In this document: positions 26,857 through 35,926 of the stretch, piece by piece
Position numbering within the stretch: position 1 is the stretch's first letter
Layout: the number at the start of each line of letters is the position of its first letter
NCBI GenBank assembly: GCA_015655355.1
Contig: JAATFG010000065.1
Coordinates: 1-64,000 of the forward strand
DNA: 64,000 bases
Origin: Lysobacterales bacterium
GTDB lineage: Bacteria; Pseudomonadota; Gammaproteobacteria; Xanthomonadales; Xanthomonadaceae
Reading direction: 5' to 3'
Made by a program: the position numbers and the translations under genes
Notes under the pieces: model-generated
Database searches by the model: none
The model's input: the letters and a program-made list of their open reading frames with translations, nothing else
Told to the model about the DNA's origin: nothing

Positions 26857-27479
26857 GGCAGGACTCCCATCAGGTAGACGAAGGTGAAGACGGCGATCCA
26901 GACCACGTCGAGGAAGTGCCAGAACATCGACAGGCAGAACAGGCGCCGCTGGTTGGCGGCGGTGAGGCCGTGCTTGCCGACCTGGAACATCAGCGTGATC
27001 AGCCAGATCGTGCCGAAGGTGACGTGCAGGCCGTGGGTGCCGACGAGGGTGAAGAACGAACTCAGGAACGCGCTGCGATCCGGGCCGGCGCCTTCGAGGG
27101 TCAGGTGGCGGAACTCGCTGATTTCGAGGAACAGGAACGCCGCGCCGAACAGGCCGGTGATGGCCAGCCAGCCGAGCACGCCGTTCTTCTTGCCGGCCTG
27201 CATCTGGATCATCGCGAAGCCGTAGGTGATCGAGCTCAGCAGCAGGAACGTGGTGTTGAGCGCGACCGTCGGCAGCTCGAACAACTGCGCGCCGGACGGG
27301 CCGGCGGCGTAGTTGCGGCCGAGCACGCCGTAGGCGGCGAACAGCATCGCGAAGATCAGGCAGTCGCTCATCAGGTAGAACCAGAACCCGAGCAGGGTGC
27401 CGTTCTCCGGATGGTGCTTGCCCTTGAGGTCGTAATACTCCGGCGCGGCGCCGGTTTGGGTCAGGGTTGCCTCAGACAT
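26853..27479 (-). CDS. cyoC: Cytochrome o ubiquinol oxidase subunit III
   Basis: A 208-residue subunit III with five membrane helices. [20 protein letters not shown] at the N-terminus, the conserved Glu in [18 protein letters not shown] and [20 protein letters not shown] are all family signatures. It stabilises the catalytic subunit. The start overlaps the end of cyoB by eight bases. Confidence 0.97.
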   Translation of the reverse strand: MSEATLTQTGAAPEYYDLKGKHHPENGTLLGFWFYLMSDCLIFAMLFAAYGVLGRNYAAGPSGAQLFELPTVALNTTFLLLSSITYGFAMIQMQAGKKNGVLGWLAITGLFGAAFLFLEISEFRHLTLEGAGPDRSAFLSSFFTLVGTHGLHVTFGTIWLITLMFQVGKHGLTAANQRRLFCLSMFWHFLDVVWIAVFTFVYLMGVLP

Positions 27480-29475
27480 GCTGCACGCTCGCCAGTTGTT
27501 GGGTACGCGCGGCTTCCACCGTGGCGACGTCGGTCGCCTTGATGTAGTACTCGCGGTCGTAGTTGAAGGTGTGGACGATGGCGCCGATCACCACGGCGGC
27601 GAAGCCGAGGATCGCCAGCCACCAGATGTGGAACACCATCGCCAGGCCGAACACGGTGGCGAAACCGGCGAGGACCATGCCGGCGGCGGTGTTCTTCGGC
27701 ATGTGGATGTCGATGAAGCCACTGGTCGGGCGCGCCACCTTCTTGCTCTTGATGTCCCACCACGCGTCGACGTCGTGCGCGACCGGGGTGAAGGCGAAGT
27801 TGTACTGCGGCGGCGGCGAGCTGGTGCTCCACTCCAGCGTGCGCGCATCCCACGGGTCGCCGGAGACGTCGCGCAGCTCGTCACGCTTCCAGATCGAGTA
27901 CCCGATCTGGACGAGGAAGCAGGCGATGCCCAGCGCGATCAGGAACGCGCCGAACGCGGCGACGATGAAGTACGGCTGCAGGGTCAGGTCGTCGAAGTGG
28001 CTCTGGCGGCGGGTAATGCCCATCAGGCCGAGCACGTACAGCGGGGTGAACGCGAACCAGTAACCGGTCAGCCAGAACCAGAAGCTGGCCTTGCCCCAGC
28101 CGGCGTGCAGCTTGAAGCCGAACGCCTTCGGGAACCAGAAGTTGATGCCGGCGAACACGCCGAACACCACGCCGCCGATGATCACGTTGTGGAAGTGCGC
28201 GATCAGGAACAGCGAGTTGTGCAGGGCGAAGTCGGCCGGCGGCACCGCGAGCATCACGCCGGTCATGCCGCCGACGGTGAAGGTGCACATGAAGCCGACG
28301 GTCCACAGCATCGCCGGCTCGAAGCGGACGCGGCCGCGATATATGGTGAACAGCCAGTTGAAGATCTTCGCGCCCGTCGGGATCGAGATGATCATCGTGG
28401 TGATGCCGAAGAACGAGTTGACGCTGGCGCCGCTGCCCATGGTGAAGAAGTGGTGCAGCCACACCAGGTACGACAGGATGGTGATCGCGACGGTGGCGTA
28501 GACCATCGAGGTGTAGCCGAACAGGCGCTTGCCGGCGTAGGCGGCGGTCACTTCGGAGAAGATGCCGAACGCCGGCAGGATCAGGATGTAGACCTCCGGG
28601 TGGCCCCAGATCCAGATCAGGTTCACGTACATCATGGCGCTGCCGCCCATGTCGTTCGTGAAGAAGTGGGTGCCGAGGTAGCGGTCCATGGTCAGCAGCG
28701 CCAGCACCGCGGTCAGCACCGGGAACGACACCACGATCAGCACGTTGGTGCACAGCGCGGTCCAGGTGAACACCGGCATCTTCATCAGGCCCATGCCCGG
28801 CGCGCGCATCTTGATGATGGTGACCAGCAGGTTGATGCCCGAGAGCGTCGTACCGACGCCTGCGATCTGCAGCGACCAGATGTAGTAGTCGACGCCGGTG
28901 TCGGGCGAGAACTGCAGGCCCGACAGCGGCGCGTAGGCCAGCCAGCCGGTGCGGGCGAATTCGCCGACGAACAGCGAGGCCATCACCAGCACCGCGCCGC
29001 CGGCGGTCATCCAGAAGCTGAAGTTGTTGAGGAACGGGAACGATACGTCGCGCGCGCCGATCTGCAGCGGCACCACGTAGTTCATGAAGCCGGTGACGAA
29101 CGGCATCGCGGCGAAGAAGATCATGATCACGCCGTGCGCGGTGAACACCTGGTCGAAGTGGTGCGGCGGCAGGAAGCCCGGGTTGTCGCCGAACGATGCC
29201 GCTTGTTGCGCGCGCATCATGATCGCGTCGGCGAAGCCGCGCAGGAACATGATCAGGCCCAGCACCATGTACATGATGCCGATCTTCTTGTGGTCGATGC
29301 TGGTGAACCACTCTTTCCAGAGGTAGCCCCACAGCTTGAAGTAGGTGATCGCGGCGACGACGGCGAGGCCGCCGAGCATGACGCCGATGAAGGTCATCAT
29401 GACGATGGGTTCGTGCAGGAACAGCATCGAATCCAGGGTCAGGCGACCGAAGACGGGATTGTCGGGAGTAGTCAT
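27472..29475 (-). CDS. cyoB: Cytochrome o ubiquinol oxidase subunit I
   Basis: A 667-residue heme-copper oxidase catalytic subunit that reduces O2 to water with electrons from ubiquinol and pumps protons. [20 protein letters not shown] carries a low-spin heme ligand region, [20 protein letters not shown] holds the CuB His and cross-linked Tyr, and [13 protein letters not shown] holds the C-terminal heme ligands. The length and about 15 helices match CyoB. A heme O synthase (cyoE) gene is not in this operon and must lie elsewhere. Confidence 0.97.
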   Translation of the reverse strand: MTTPDNPVFGRLTLDSMLFLHEPIVMMTFIGVMLGGLAVVAAITYFKLWGYLWKEWFTSIDHKKIGIMYMVLGLIMFLRGFADAIMMRAQQAASFGDNPGFLPPHHFDQVFTAHGVIMIFFAAMPFVTGFMNYVVPLQIGARDVSFPFLNNFSFWMTAGGAVLVMASLFVGEFARTGWLAYAPLSGLQFSPDTGVDYYIWSLQIAGVGTTLSGINLLVTIIKMRAPGMGLMKMPVFTWTALCTNVLIVVSFPVLTAVLALLTMDRYLGTHFFTNDMGGSAMMYVNLIWIWGHPEVYILILPAFGIFSEVTAAYAGKRLFGYTSMVYATVAITILSYLVWLHHFFTMGSGASVNSFFGITTMIISIPTGAKIFNWLFTIYRGRVRFEPAMLWTVGFMCTFTVGGMTGVMLAVPPADFALHNSLFLIAHFHNVIIGGVVFGVFAGINFWFPKAFGFKLHAGWGKASFWFWLTGYWFAFTPLYVLGLMGITRRQSHFDDLTLQPYFIVAAFGAFLIALGIACFLVQIGYSIWKRDELRDVSGDPWDARTLEWSTSSPPPQYNFAFTPVAHDVDAWWDIKSKKVARPTSGFIDIHMPKNTAAGMVLAGFATVFGLAMVFHIWWLAILGFAAVVIGAIVHTFNYDREYYIKATDVATVEAARTQQLASVQHV

Positions 29476-29499
29476 TTCAGTTCCGGAAGGTGGAAACCG

Positions 29500-30582
29500 T
29501 TAGCGCCGCAGCACGGCGTGGTCGGCGCGCGCGGCATCGGTGGCCTTGGGCTTGCAGGTGGCGTTGGCGACGAAGTGGCGGCCGGTCGCGTCGCTGACCA
29601 TGGCTTCCTGCTTCATGCCTTCATGTTCGCCGCCGGCGGCGTCGATCGAATGCACCTGCCACGAGCACATGCGGCTGGAATCGACGCAGTCGTTGACGAT
29701 GGCATCGAACAGGCCGTTCTCGACGCTGGCGAAATGCTGCACCGGCTCCGGCTTGATGGTTTCCTCGTCGTACGGCGCCTGCGGGTTGGCCGGCGGCGGG
29801 TCGAGCCGGGCGATGAAGGTGGCGCGATCCAGCGAGGTGCCGTCGGCCTTGACCCTGGCGACCCACGCATCGAAGCCGGCGGCATCGACGCCGTGCAGGA
29901 CGAACTTCATGCCGTTGAAGTGCGCGCCGCTCAGGTTCGCGGAAAAGCCCTTGTAATCGCCGGTTTCGTTCAACACCGCGTGCAACTGGGTCTGCATGCC
30001 CGGCATCGCGTAGATCTGCCCGGCCAGCGCGGGGACGTAGAACGACTGCATGACGTTGGTCGAGGTGATGCGGAATTCGACCGGGGTGTCCACCGGCACG
30101 GCCAGTTCGTTGACCGAGGCGATGCCCAGCTCCGGGTAGACGAACAGCCATTGCTTGTTCAGCGCGGCCACGTCGACGATCAGCGGCTTGGTGCCGACCG
30201 GAACGGCCTTGCCTTCGGCCAGGCGGTCCAGCGAGCGGTACGGATCGAGCTTGTGGGTGGTGATCCAGGTGATCGTGCCGAGGGCGATGATGATCAGCAG
30301 CGGCGCGGCCCAGATCACCAGTTCCAGCTTGGTGCTGTGGTGCCAGTCCGGGGCGTAGGTGGCCTTGCTGTTGCCTGCGCGGTAGTGCCAGGCGAAGAAC
30401 AAGGACAGCAGGATCACCGGCACGATGATGATCATCATCAGCCAGAACGAGGTGACGATCAGGTCGCCTTCCTGCCTGGCGAGGTCGCCGGACGCATGGA
30501 GCAGGACGGTATTGCAGCCGGCCAGCGGCAGAACGGTGGCGGCGGCGAGCAGCCGGCGGCACCAGGTGGTTACGCGAGACAT
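29500..30582 (-). CDS. cyoA: Cytochrome o ubiquinol oxidase subunit II
   Basis: A 360-residue subunit II starting at 30582 with an AGGA site upstream. It is a lipoprotein: LPLAGC forms the lipobox, cleaved before Cys. Two membrane helices (about 40-65 and 85-107) are followed by a cupredoxin-fold periplasmic domain without the CuA ligands, as in quinol oxidases (QKQ-type YVPALAGQIYAMPGMQTQL), and a C-terminal COX_ARM region. First gene of cyoABCD-surf1-regBA. Confidence 0.96.
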   Translation of the reverse strand: MSRVTTWCRRLLAAATVLPLAGCNTVLLHASGDLARQEGDLIVTSFWLMMIIIVPVILLSLFFAWHYRAGNSKATYAPDWHHSTKLELVIWAAPLLIIIALGTITWITTHKLDPYRSLDRLAEGKAVPVGTKPLIVDVAALNKQWLFVYPELGIASVNELAVPVDTPVEFRITSTNVMQSFYVPALAGQIYAMPGMQTQLHAVLNETGDYKGFSANLSGAHFNGMKFVLHGVDAAGFDAWVARVKADGTSLDRATFIARLDPPPANPQAPYDEETIKPEPVQHFASVENGLFDAIVNDCVDSSRMCSWQVHSIDAAGGEHEGMKQEAMVSDATGRHFVANATCKPKATDAARADHAVLRR

Positions 30583-30604
30583 GGAAGATTCCTGCGTTGC
30601 AAAG

Positions 30605-30636
30605 GGGGGACACCCCGGAAGCGGCGGGGGACACCC
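30605..30636. promoter_or_regulatory. Two 11-bp direct repeats 21 bp apart upstream of cyoA
   Basis: GGGGGACACCC occurs identically at 30605-30615 and 30626-30636. The 21-bp spacing puts both on the same face of the helix. They lie 23-54 bases before the cyoA start, within the 260-base divergent gap shared with the MFS gene. A regulator-binding site or leader RNA structure is possible; RegA sites are usually GCGGC-type, so the regulator is open. The rest of the gap shows TTGCAA repeats but no clear FNR box. Confidence 0.45.
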
Positions 30637-30842
30637 GCCACCGCGTATTTTATTGCACTCGCACATTCGGTTCGAGCCTTGGGACAATTTGCCCACTTCC
30701 GGACCCTTGCAAGGGGCCGCAGGCTGTGATGCCGGCCGCATTTTGCCTACTACCCTGGTCCAGTTGCAAAGCCCCCGCAAAAGGTGCAGCGTGAACGAAC
30801 AGGACGCCGTACCTGATTCGAGATCCTCTGGAGGGCAGTGCG

Positions 30843-32171
30843 ATGCCGGTTTCTTCTGCAGCAGTTGGCACATTGGACGAGCGCCGCAAGGTCGCCTCCG
30901 GCGACATCGCGGTCGGCGTGGTCATCGGCCGCGCCTCCGAATACTTCGATTTCTTCGTCTACGGCATCGCCTCGGTGCTGGTGTTCCCGCAGGTGTTTTT
31001 CCCCTTCGTGGACAAGCTGCACGGCATCCTCTACGCCTTCACGGTGTTCCCGCTGGCCTTCATCGCCCGCCCGATCGGCACCATCGCCAGCATGTGGGTG
31101 CAGCGCCGCTGGGGCCGCGGCACCAAGCTGACCGCGGCGATGTTCCTGATCGGCACCTGCACCGCCGGCATCGCCTTCCTGCCCGGCTACGAGACGCTCG
31201 GCAGCACCGCGATCGTGCTGCTGGCGCTGTTCCGCTTCGGCCAGGGCCTCGCGCTCGGCGGTTCGTGGGACGGCCTGCCGTCGCTGCTGGCGATGAACGC
31301 GCCGAAGGGCAGGCGCAGCTGGTATTCGATGCTCGGCCAGCTCGGCGCGCCGATCGGTTTCATCGTTGCCGCCTCGCTGTTCGCCTACATCCATTCGCAG
31401 GTGAATGCGGACGATTTCACCGATTGGGGCTGGCGCTTCCCGTTCTATTGCGCGTTCGCGATCAACGTGGTCGCGCTGTTCGCGCGCTTGAGCCTGGTGC
31501 TCAACGAAGAATACGAAGAGGAACTGGGCCGCAACGACTTGCAGCCGGTGTCGGTGGCCAACCTCGTGCGAGCCAAGGGTCGCTATCTGCTGATCGGCGC
31601 GTTCACCGCGCTGGCCAGCTATGCGCTGTTCCACATCGTCACCATCTTCCCGATCTCGTGGATACTTCTGTATACCGATCAGGAAATCGGCGAATTCCTG
31701 TGGCTGCAGGTGTTCGGCGCGTTCCTGGCGATGGGTGCGGTGGTGGTATCCGGCCTGATCGCCGACCAACTCGGCCGCACCAAGACCCTCGCCGGGCTGG
31801 CGCTGGCGATCGCCGCGTACAGCGGCTTCGCGCCGCAGCTGCTCGCCGCCGGCCAGCGCGGGCAGGACGTGTTCGTGCTGCTCGGCTTCATCCTGCTCGG
31901 CCTGAGCTACGGCCAGGCGGCCGGCGCGACCAACGCCAACTTCGGCAGCACCTATCGCTACACCGGTGCGGCGCTCACGTCCGACTTGGCGTGGCTGATC
32001 GGCGCGGCCTTCGCACCCTTGGTCGCGCTGAGCCTGGTTTCGCATCTGGGCCTGACCTATGTCGGCCTGTACCTGTTGTCCGGCGCGGCCGGCACGTTGA
32101 TCGCGCTTGGCGTCAACCGCTACCTGCGCGAGAAGAAGAAGACCACGAACGGCAACGGCACCGCTGTCTGA
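30843..32171 (+). CDS. Major facilitator superfamily transporter, MHS-like
   Basis: A 442-residue, 12-helix MFS permease. The start context SGDIAVGVVIGRASEYFDFFVYG and the loop motif ARPIGTIASMWVQRRWGRG, repeated at the half point as DQLGRTK, resemble the metabolite:H+ symporter branch. Substrate unknown; MHS members carry organic acids, betaine or proline. It is divergent from cyoA and followed by a strong terminator. Confidence 0.85.
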   Translation: MPVSSAAVGTLDERRKVASGDIAVGVVIGRASEYFDFFVYGIASVLVFPQVFFPFVDKLHGILYAFTVFPLAFIARPIGTIASMWVQRRWGRGTKLTAAMFLIGTCTAGIAFLPGYETLGSTAIVLLALFRFGQGLALGGSWDGLPSLLAMNAPKGRRSWYSMLGQLGAPIGFIVAASLFAYIHSQVNADDFTDWGWRFPFYCAFAINVVALFARLSLVLNEEYEEELGRNDLQPVSVANLVRAKGRYLLIGAFTALASYALFHIVTIFPISWILLYTDQEIGEFLWLQVFGAFLAMGAVVVSGLIADQLGRTKTLAGLALAIAAYSGFAPQLLAAGQRGQDVFVLLGFILLGLSYGQAAGATNANFGSTYRYTGAALTSDLAWLIGAAFAPLVALSLVSHLGLTYVGLYLLSGAAGTLIALGVNRYLREKKKTTNGNGTAV

Positions 32172-32191
32172 TGCCGCTTTGTCAAAATGAG

Positions 32192-32228
32192 CCGGAGTAG
32201 AATTCTTCGGAATTCGCTCCGGTTTTTT
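32192..32228 (+). terminator. Strong intrinsic terminator or attenuator between the MFS gene and gph
   Basis: CCGGAG and CTCCGG arms flank perfect GAATTC/GAATTC arms closed by a TTCG tetraloop, followed by six T. The T-run ends 7 bases before the gph ATG (32236), leaving no room for a normal ribosome binding site after it. Confidence 0.9.
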
Positions 32229-32235
32229 GTTGCCC

Positions 32236-32895
32236 ATGAATTTCCCCTACAAAGCGGTCCTGTTCGATCTCGACGGCACCTTGATCGACAGCGCGCCCGA
32301 CATCGCCGAGGCGGCCAACCGCGCATTGGAAGACCGGAAATTGCCGCGGTTTCCCGAAGCCACGGTGCGCGGCTGGATCGGCGAGGGCGCGCGCAAACTG
32401 ATCGAATCCGCCTTCGCCGCCGCCGGCAGTGACGCCGACATCGACGCAGTGATGCCCGGCTTCATGCGCCACTACGCCGACACCTTGCTGCTGCACGCAC
32501 GCGTCTATGCCGGCGTACCCGAGGCGCTGGCCGCCTTGCACGCGCAGGGCATCAAGCTTGCCGTGTGCACCAACAAGCCGGCGCGTTTCGTCGAACCGCT
32601 GCTGCAGGCACGCGGGCTGGATGCGTGGATTTCCGCTTTCCTTGGTGGCGATTCGCTGCCCGAACGAAAACCTGATGCGACGCCTTTGTTGCATTTGGCG
32701 AAAGTGCTGGGCGTTCCTGTTTCCGAGTGCCTCATGGTCGGCGATTCGCAGACCGACGCACTGGCCGCGCACAACGCCGGCATGGACCTGGTGCTGGTCG
32801 ACTACGGCTACGCGCGCGGCTTCGACCTGCATTCGGCGCATGCGCGCGCCGTCGTCGGCGATCTGCGCCGGCTTCTGGACGCGCCCTTCTGCTAG
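32236..32895 (+). CDS. gph: Phosphoglycolate phosphatase (HAD hydrolase)
   Basis: A 219-residue HAD-superfamily phosphatase. The nucleophile motif is FDLDGTLIDSAPD at residues about 9-21, motif II is in VCTNKP, Lys is in PERKPDATPLL and motif IV is MVGDSQTDALAA. Gph removes 2-phosphoglycolate made during repair of 3-phosphoglycolate DNA ends. A TTG three codons earlier is possible. The start lies almost on top of a terminator-like hairpin and its T-run, so its promoter and ribosome entry are unclear. It is immediately followed by a cobalamin riboswitch for the next operon. Confidence 0.9.
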   Translation: MNFPYKAVLFDLDGTLIDSAPDIAEAANRALEDRKLPRFPEATVRGWIGEGARKLIESAFAAAGSDADIDAVMPGFMRHYADTLLLHARVYAGVPEALAALHAQGIKLAVCTNKPARFVEPLLQARGLDAWISAFLGGDSLPERKPDATPLLHLAKVLGVPVSECLMVGDSQTDALAAHNAGMDLVLVDYGYARGFDLHSAHARAVVGDLRRLLDAPFC

Positions 32896-32924
32896 ACTTG
32901 ACCCACTTCAAGGTGAGCTGCGGA

Positions 32925-33115
32925 CCTTCGTCCAAGGCTTGAAACGGGAAGCCGGTGCGTCCGCTTGCATGCGCAAGCCGATCATTCCGGCGCTGCCCCC
33001 GCAACGGTAAGCGCGCGATGCCTCCGCAACCGCCACTGTGCATTCGCATGGGAAGGCGCGAAGGCCGAAGCCGACAGGCTTTCAGCACGCAAGCCCGGAG
33101 ACCGGCCTCGGAGCT
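32925..33115 (+). ncRNA. Cobalamin riboswitch controlling btuB-btuFCD
   Basis: The conserved AdoCbl core is readable: GGGAAGCCGGTG (32946-32957), GCCCCCGCAACGGTAAGC (32995-33012), CACTGTG (33034-33040), GGGAAGGCG (33050-33058) and a B12-box-like CCCGGAGACCGGCC (33094-33107). It fills most of the 348-base gap between gph and btuB. B12 binding would fold the leader and switch off the transport operon. About 130 bases of expression platform follow, and a GGAGAG site precedes btuB. Confidence 0.93.
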
Positions 33116-33243
33116 CGTGGTTGCGATGCGGCGGGCATGGCGGCGGGCGACGAACCGCGCTCCGCTTCGTTCTCCTGCACATTTTCTCCGCGCGTGGCCT
33201 TCATCGACCGCAACGCGCACGGGGTCGTGCGCACGGAGAGAAC

Positions 33244-35130
33244 ATGTTTCATCGCAATCGCCACCCCGCGCCGCGCGCGCGCCGTTTTCACCCACGCGCG
33301 CATGCACTTGCCTGCGCCATCGCCGCGTTGCTGCCGTTGGCGGCGCATGCCGCCGATGACAGCGACACGGCGGACACGCTCGACGGCATCGTCGTCACCG
33401 CCTCGCGCCAGCCGACGCGCATCGACCAGGTGCTGAGCGACATCACCGTGATTTCGCGCGACGAAATCGAAGCCAACATCGGCGCCACCGTTTCCGATCT
33501 GCTGTCACGCCAACCCGGCATCCAGATGGCGCGCAACGGCGGGCCCGGCACCGCGACCAGCTTCTTCGTGCGCGGCACCAATTCGCCGCAGACCAAGGTG
33601 CTGGTCGACGGCGTGGCGATCAACTCGCTGGACGCGTCCGGCTCGGCGCTGCCGAACATCGCGCTGGCCGACGTCGACCACATCGAGATCGTGCGCGGCC
33701 CGGCGTCCACGCTGTACGGTGCCGACGCGATCGGCGGCGTGATCCAGATCTTCACCAGGCAGGGCGAACAGGGCGTGCACGCCGACGGCTTCGCCGGCAT
33801 CGGCACGCGCGGCACCTCGCAGGCGAACGCGGGCGTGTCCGCCGGCGGCGAGCACTGGCGCCTGCGCGTCGGCGCCAACCATCAGTACAGCGACGGCATT
33901 TCCTCGCTGGAAAAATCGCAGGTGACCGGCCACGACCGCGACGACGACGCGTACCGCAACAACGGCGGCGACGTGGCGTTCTCGGTGTTGCCGGCGCAAG
34001 GCCACGAGATCGGCGTGAACTGGCGCGAAAACAAGGGCTACGCCGCCTACGACGACGGCTACGATCCGACCGACAACAACCACGAACTGTTCCTGCAATC
34101 GCAATGGCAGGCGTTCGCGCGCGACCAGTTCACCTCGAACTGGCACAGCACCGTGCAATACGGCGAAGCGCGCGAGGACCAGCATGATTTCGACAATTAC
34201 GGCGGCGGCCGCATCAGCACCACCAACAAGCAGGCGAGCTGGCAGAACGACATCGACCTGCCGCTAGGCCGCCTGCTGCTGGCAGCGGAATACCTCGACC
34301 AGGAAGGCGAGGATTACGGCCCGCTGGATTCGATGCACATCGATTCGCTGCTCGCCGGCTGGAATGCGCACCTGGGCGCGTCGAGCTGGCAGCTCAACGT
34401 GCGCAACGACGACCACTCCACCTTCGGCGACAAGAACACCTTCGGCCTTGCCTACGGCTATCAATTCACGTCGCACTGGCGCGTGCAGGCCAGCTACGGC
34501 AGCGCGTTCAAGGCGCCGTCGCTGTACCAGTTGTACGCGCCGCTGTACGGCAACACCGCGTTGCGCCCGGAATTCGCCCACAACGGCGAACTCGCGCTGC
34601 ACTGGAACGATGGCGTGCAGGACGCGTCGATCACCGCGTACCGCAATCGCGTCAACGACATGATCGACTGGGTGGTCACCGATCCGGTCACCTACGCCGG
34701 CCAATACGTCAACGTCAATCGCGCGCAGTTGCAGGGCGTGACCCTGGCCTACGGCCTGCGTTTCGATGCGTGGACGCTGGATGCTTCCTACGATTACCTC
34801 GACGCGAAGGACGAGGACAGCGGCCTGCGCCTCGGCCGCCGCGCGCGCAACAGCGTCAAGGTATCCGGCGCGTATCACTGGAGCCGGTTCGAGCTGGGCG
34901 CGGAAGTGGTCAGCGCCGGTTCGCGCTTCGACACCAACACCGAGAACGACGCGGCCAACGCGCTCGGCGGCTACGCCCTCGTCAACCTGCACGCGGCGTG
35001 GAGGTTCAGCGATGCGCTGAGCCTGGAAGCGCGCGTGGACAACCTGTTCGACAAGGACTACGAACTGGCCAAGGGTTATTCGACGCCGGGCATCGGCGGC
35101 TTCCTCGGGTTGAGGTATGCGCCGCGTTGA
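33244..35130 (+). CDS. btuB: TonB-dependent vitamin B12 receptor BtuB
   Basis: A 628-residue outer-membrane receptor. The start at 33244 has GGAGAG in front and a signal peptide ending LAAHA-AD. A TonB box (DGIVVTASR) comes next, then the plug (SDLLSRQPGIQMARNGGPGTA, IEIVRGPASTLYGADAIGG) and the barrel, ending GGFLGLRYAPR. The riboswitch upstream and btuFCD downstream make cobalamin the clear ligand. There is no N-terminal STN domain. Its stop overlaps btuF by 14 bases. Confidence 0.94.
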   Translation: MFHRNRHPAPRARRFHPRAHALACAIAALLPLAAHAADDSDTADTLDGIVVTASRQPTRIDQVLSDITVISRDEIEANIGATVSDLLSRQPGIQMARNGGPGTATSFFVRGTNSPQTKVLVDGVAINSLDASGSALPNIALADVDHIEIVRGPASTLYGADAIGGVIQIFTRQGEQGVHADGFAGIGTRGTSQANAGVSAGGEHWRLRVGANHQYSDGISSLEKSQVTGHDRDDDAYRNNGGDVAFSVLPAQGHEIGVNWRENKGYAAYDDGYDPTDNNHELFLQSQWQAFARDQFTSNWHSTVQYGEAREDQHDFDNYGGGRISTTNKQASWQNDIDLPLGRLLLAAEYLDQEGEDYGPLDSMHIDSLLAGWNAHLGASSWQLNVRNDDHSTFGDKNTFGLAYGYQFTSHWRVQASYGSAFKAPSLYQLYAPLYGNTALRPEFAHNGELALHWNDGVQDASITAYRNRVNDMIDWVVTDPVTYAGQYVNVNRAQLQGVTLAYGLRFDAWTLDASYDYLDAKDEDSGLRLGRRARNSVKVSGAYHWSRFELGAEVVSAGSRFDTNTENDAANALGGYALVNLHAAWRFSDALSLEARVDNLFDKDYELAKGYSTPGIGGFLGLRYAPR

Positions 35131-35926
35131 TGCGCTCGCGCTGATGTTGTTCGCCGCTTGCGCCGCGCTGGCACAGGCGGCGTTCGCGTTGCCGGTTGAA
35201 GTTCCGAAGCGCGCGGCTCCACGACGCATCGTCTCGCTGGATTTGTGCACCGACTGGTTGTTGCTCGATTACGCGCCGCGCACGCAAGTCGCGGCGCTGT
35301 CGCCGATGCGCGAGCGCTGGCACACCGACGACCTGGGGCCCCACGACTGGCCGACCCACGACGGCAGCCTCGAACGCATCCTGATGTTGAAGCCCGACCT
35401 GGTCATCACCGGCCAATACAACGCGATCGTGCTGCGCGAACGGATGAAGGAACTCGGCGTGCGCGTCGAAGTGCTGCCGCTGCCGACGCGGCTGGATGAA
35501 GTCGACGCTTACGAAAAACGTTTTCTCGAATTGATCGGCCAGCCGGCCTCGCGCGCCAGCGCCGCGCTTCCTGCGAGCGATGCGCACCACGGCCAGCGCC
35601 TGCTGATGCTCGGCGACAACGGCATCGGCATGGGTGCCGGCACGCTGGAGGACGACGTGCTGCGCCGCGCCGGCTGGACGAACTATCTGCAAAGTGAGGG
35701 CCGGGTGTCGCTGGACATGGAAAAACTCGTCACCGACAAACCCGATGCGGTGCTGTGGTCGTCGCCTTCCAGCCCGGCGCTGGCCAATCGCTTCGCCGAG
35801 CAGCCGGTGCTCAAGCGCGCGATACCGGCGTCGCGCTGGCTGAAGACCGATACCTGGCGCTGGCAATGCCCGGGACCCTGGACGTGGGACTTGGTCAGGC
35901 AATTGCGCGATGGAGTCTCGCAATGA
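35117..35926 (+). CDS. btuF: Periplasmic cobalamin-binding protein, BtuF-like
   Basis: A 269-residue class III periplasmic binding protein with a signal peptide of about 24 residues. The two lobes joined by a long helix carry PRRIVSLDLCTDWLLLDYAP at the N-terminus, LMLKPDLVITGQYN and LEDDVLRRAGWTNYL. It delivers B12 to the BtuCD permease. Overlaps btuB by 14 bases and btuC by 4, so the operon is translationally coupled. Confidence 0.9.
   Translation: MRRVDALALMLFAACAALAQAAFALPVEVPKRAAPRRIVSLDLCTDWLLLDYAPRTQVAALSPMRERWHTDDLGPHDWPTHDGSLERILMLKPDLVITGQYNAIVLRERMKELGVRVEVLPLPTRLDEVDAYEKRFLELIGQPASRASAALPASDAHHGQRLLMLGDNGIGMGAGTLEDDVLRRAGWTNYLQSEGRVSLDMEKLVTDKPDAVLWSSPSSPALANRFAEQPVLKRAIPASRWLKTDTWRWQCPGPWTWDLVRQLRDGVSQ

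Noticed and set aside
27478-30729. 1083-codon open frame on the + strand opposite cyoA-cyoB
   Set aside because: It is antisense to clearly conserved cyo genes and is His/Arg/Asp/Glu/Gln-rich low-complexity, the usual shadow of high-GC third positions. No ribosome site or family match.
30583-30842. Possible FNR box in the cyoA/MFS gap
   Set aside because: TTGCAA repeats are present but no TTGAT-N4-ATCAA-like pair was found.
33001-33243. Alternative long start for btuB at 32965
   Set aside because: It would translate through the cobalamin riboswitch; the ATG at 33244 has a ribosome site and a signal peptide.
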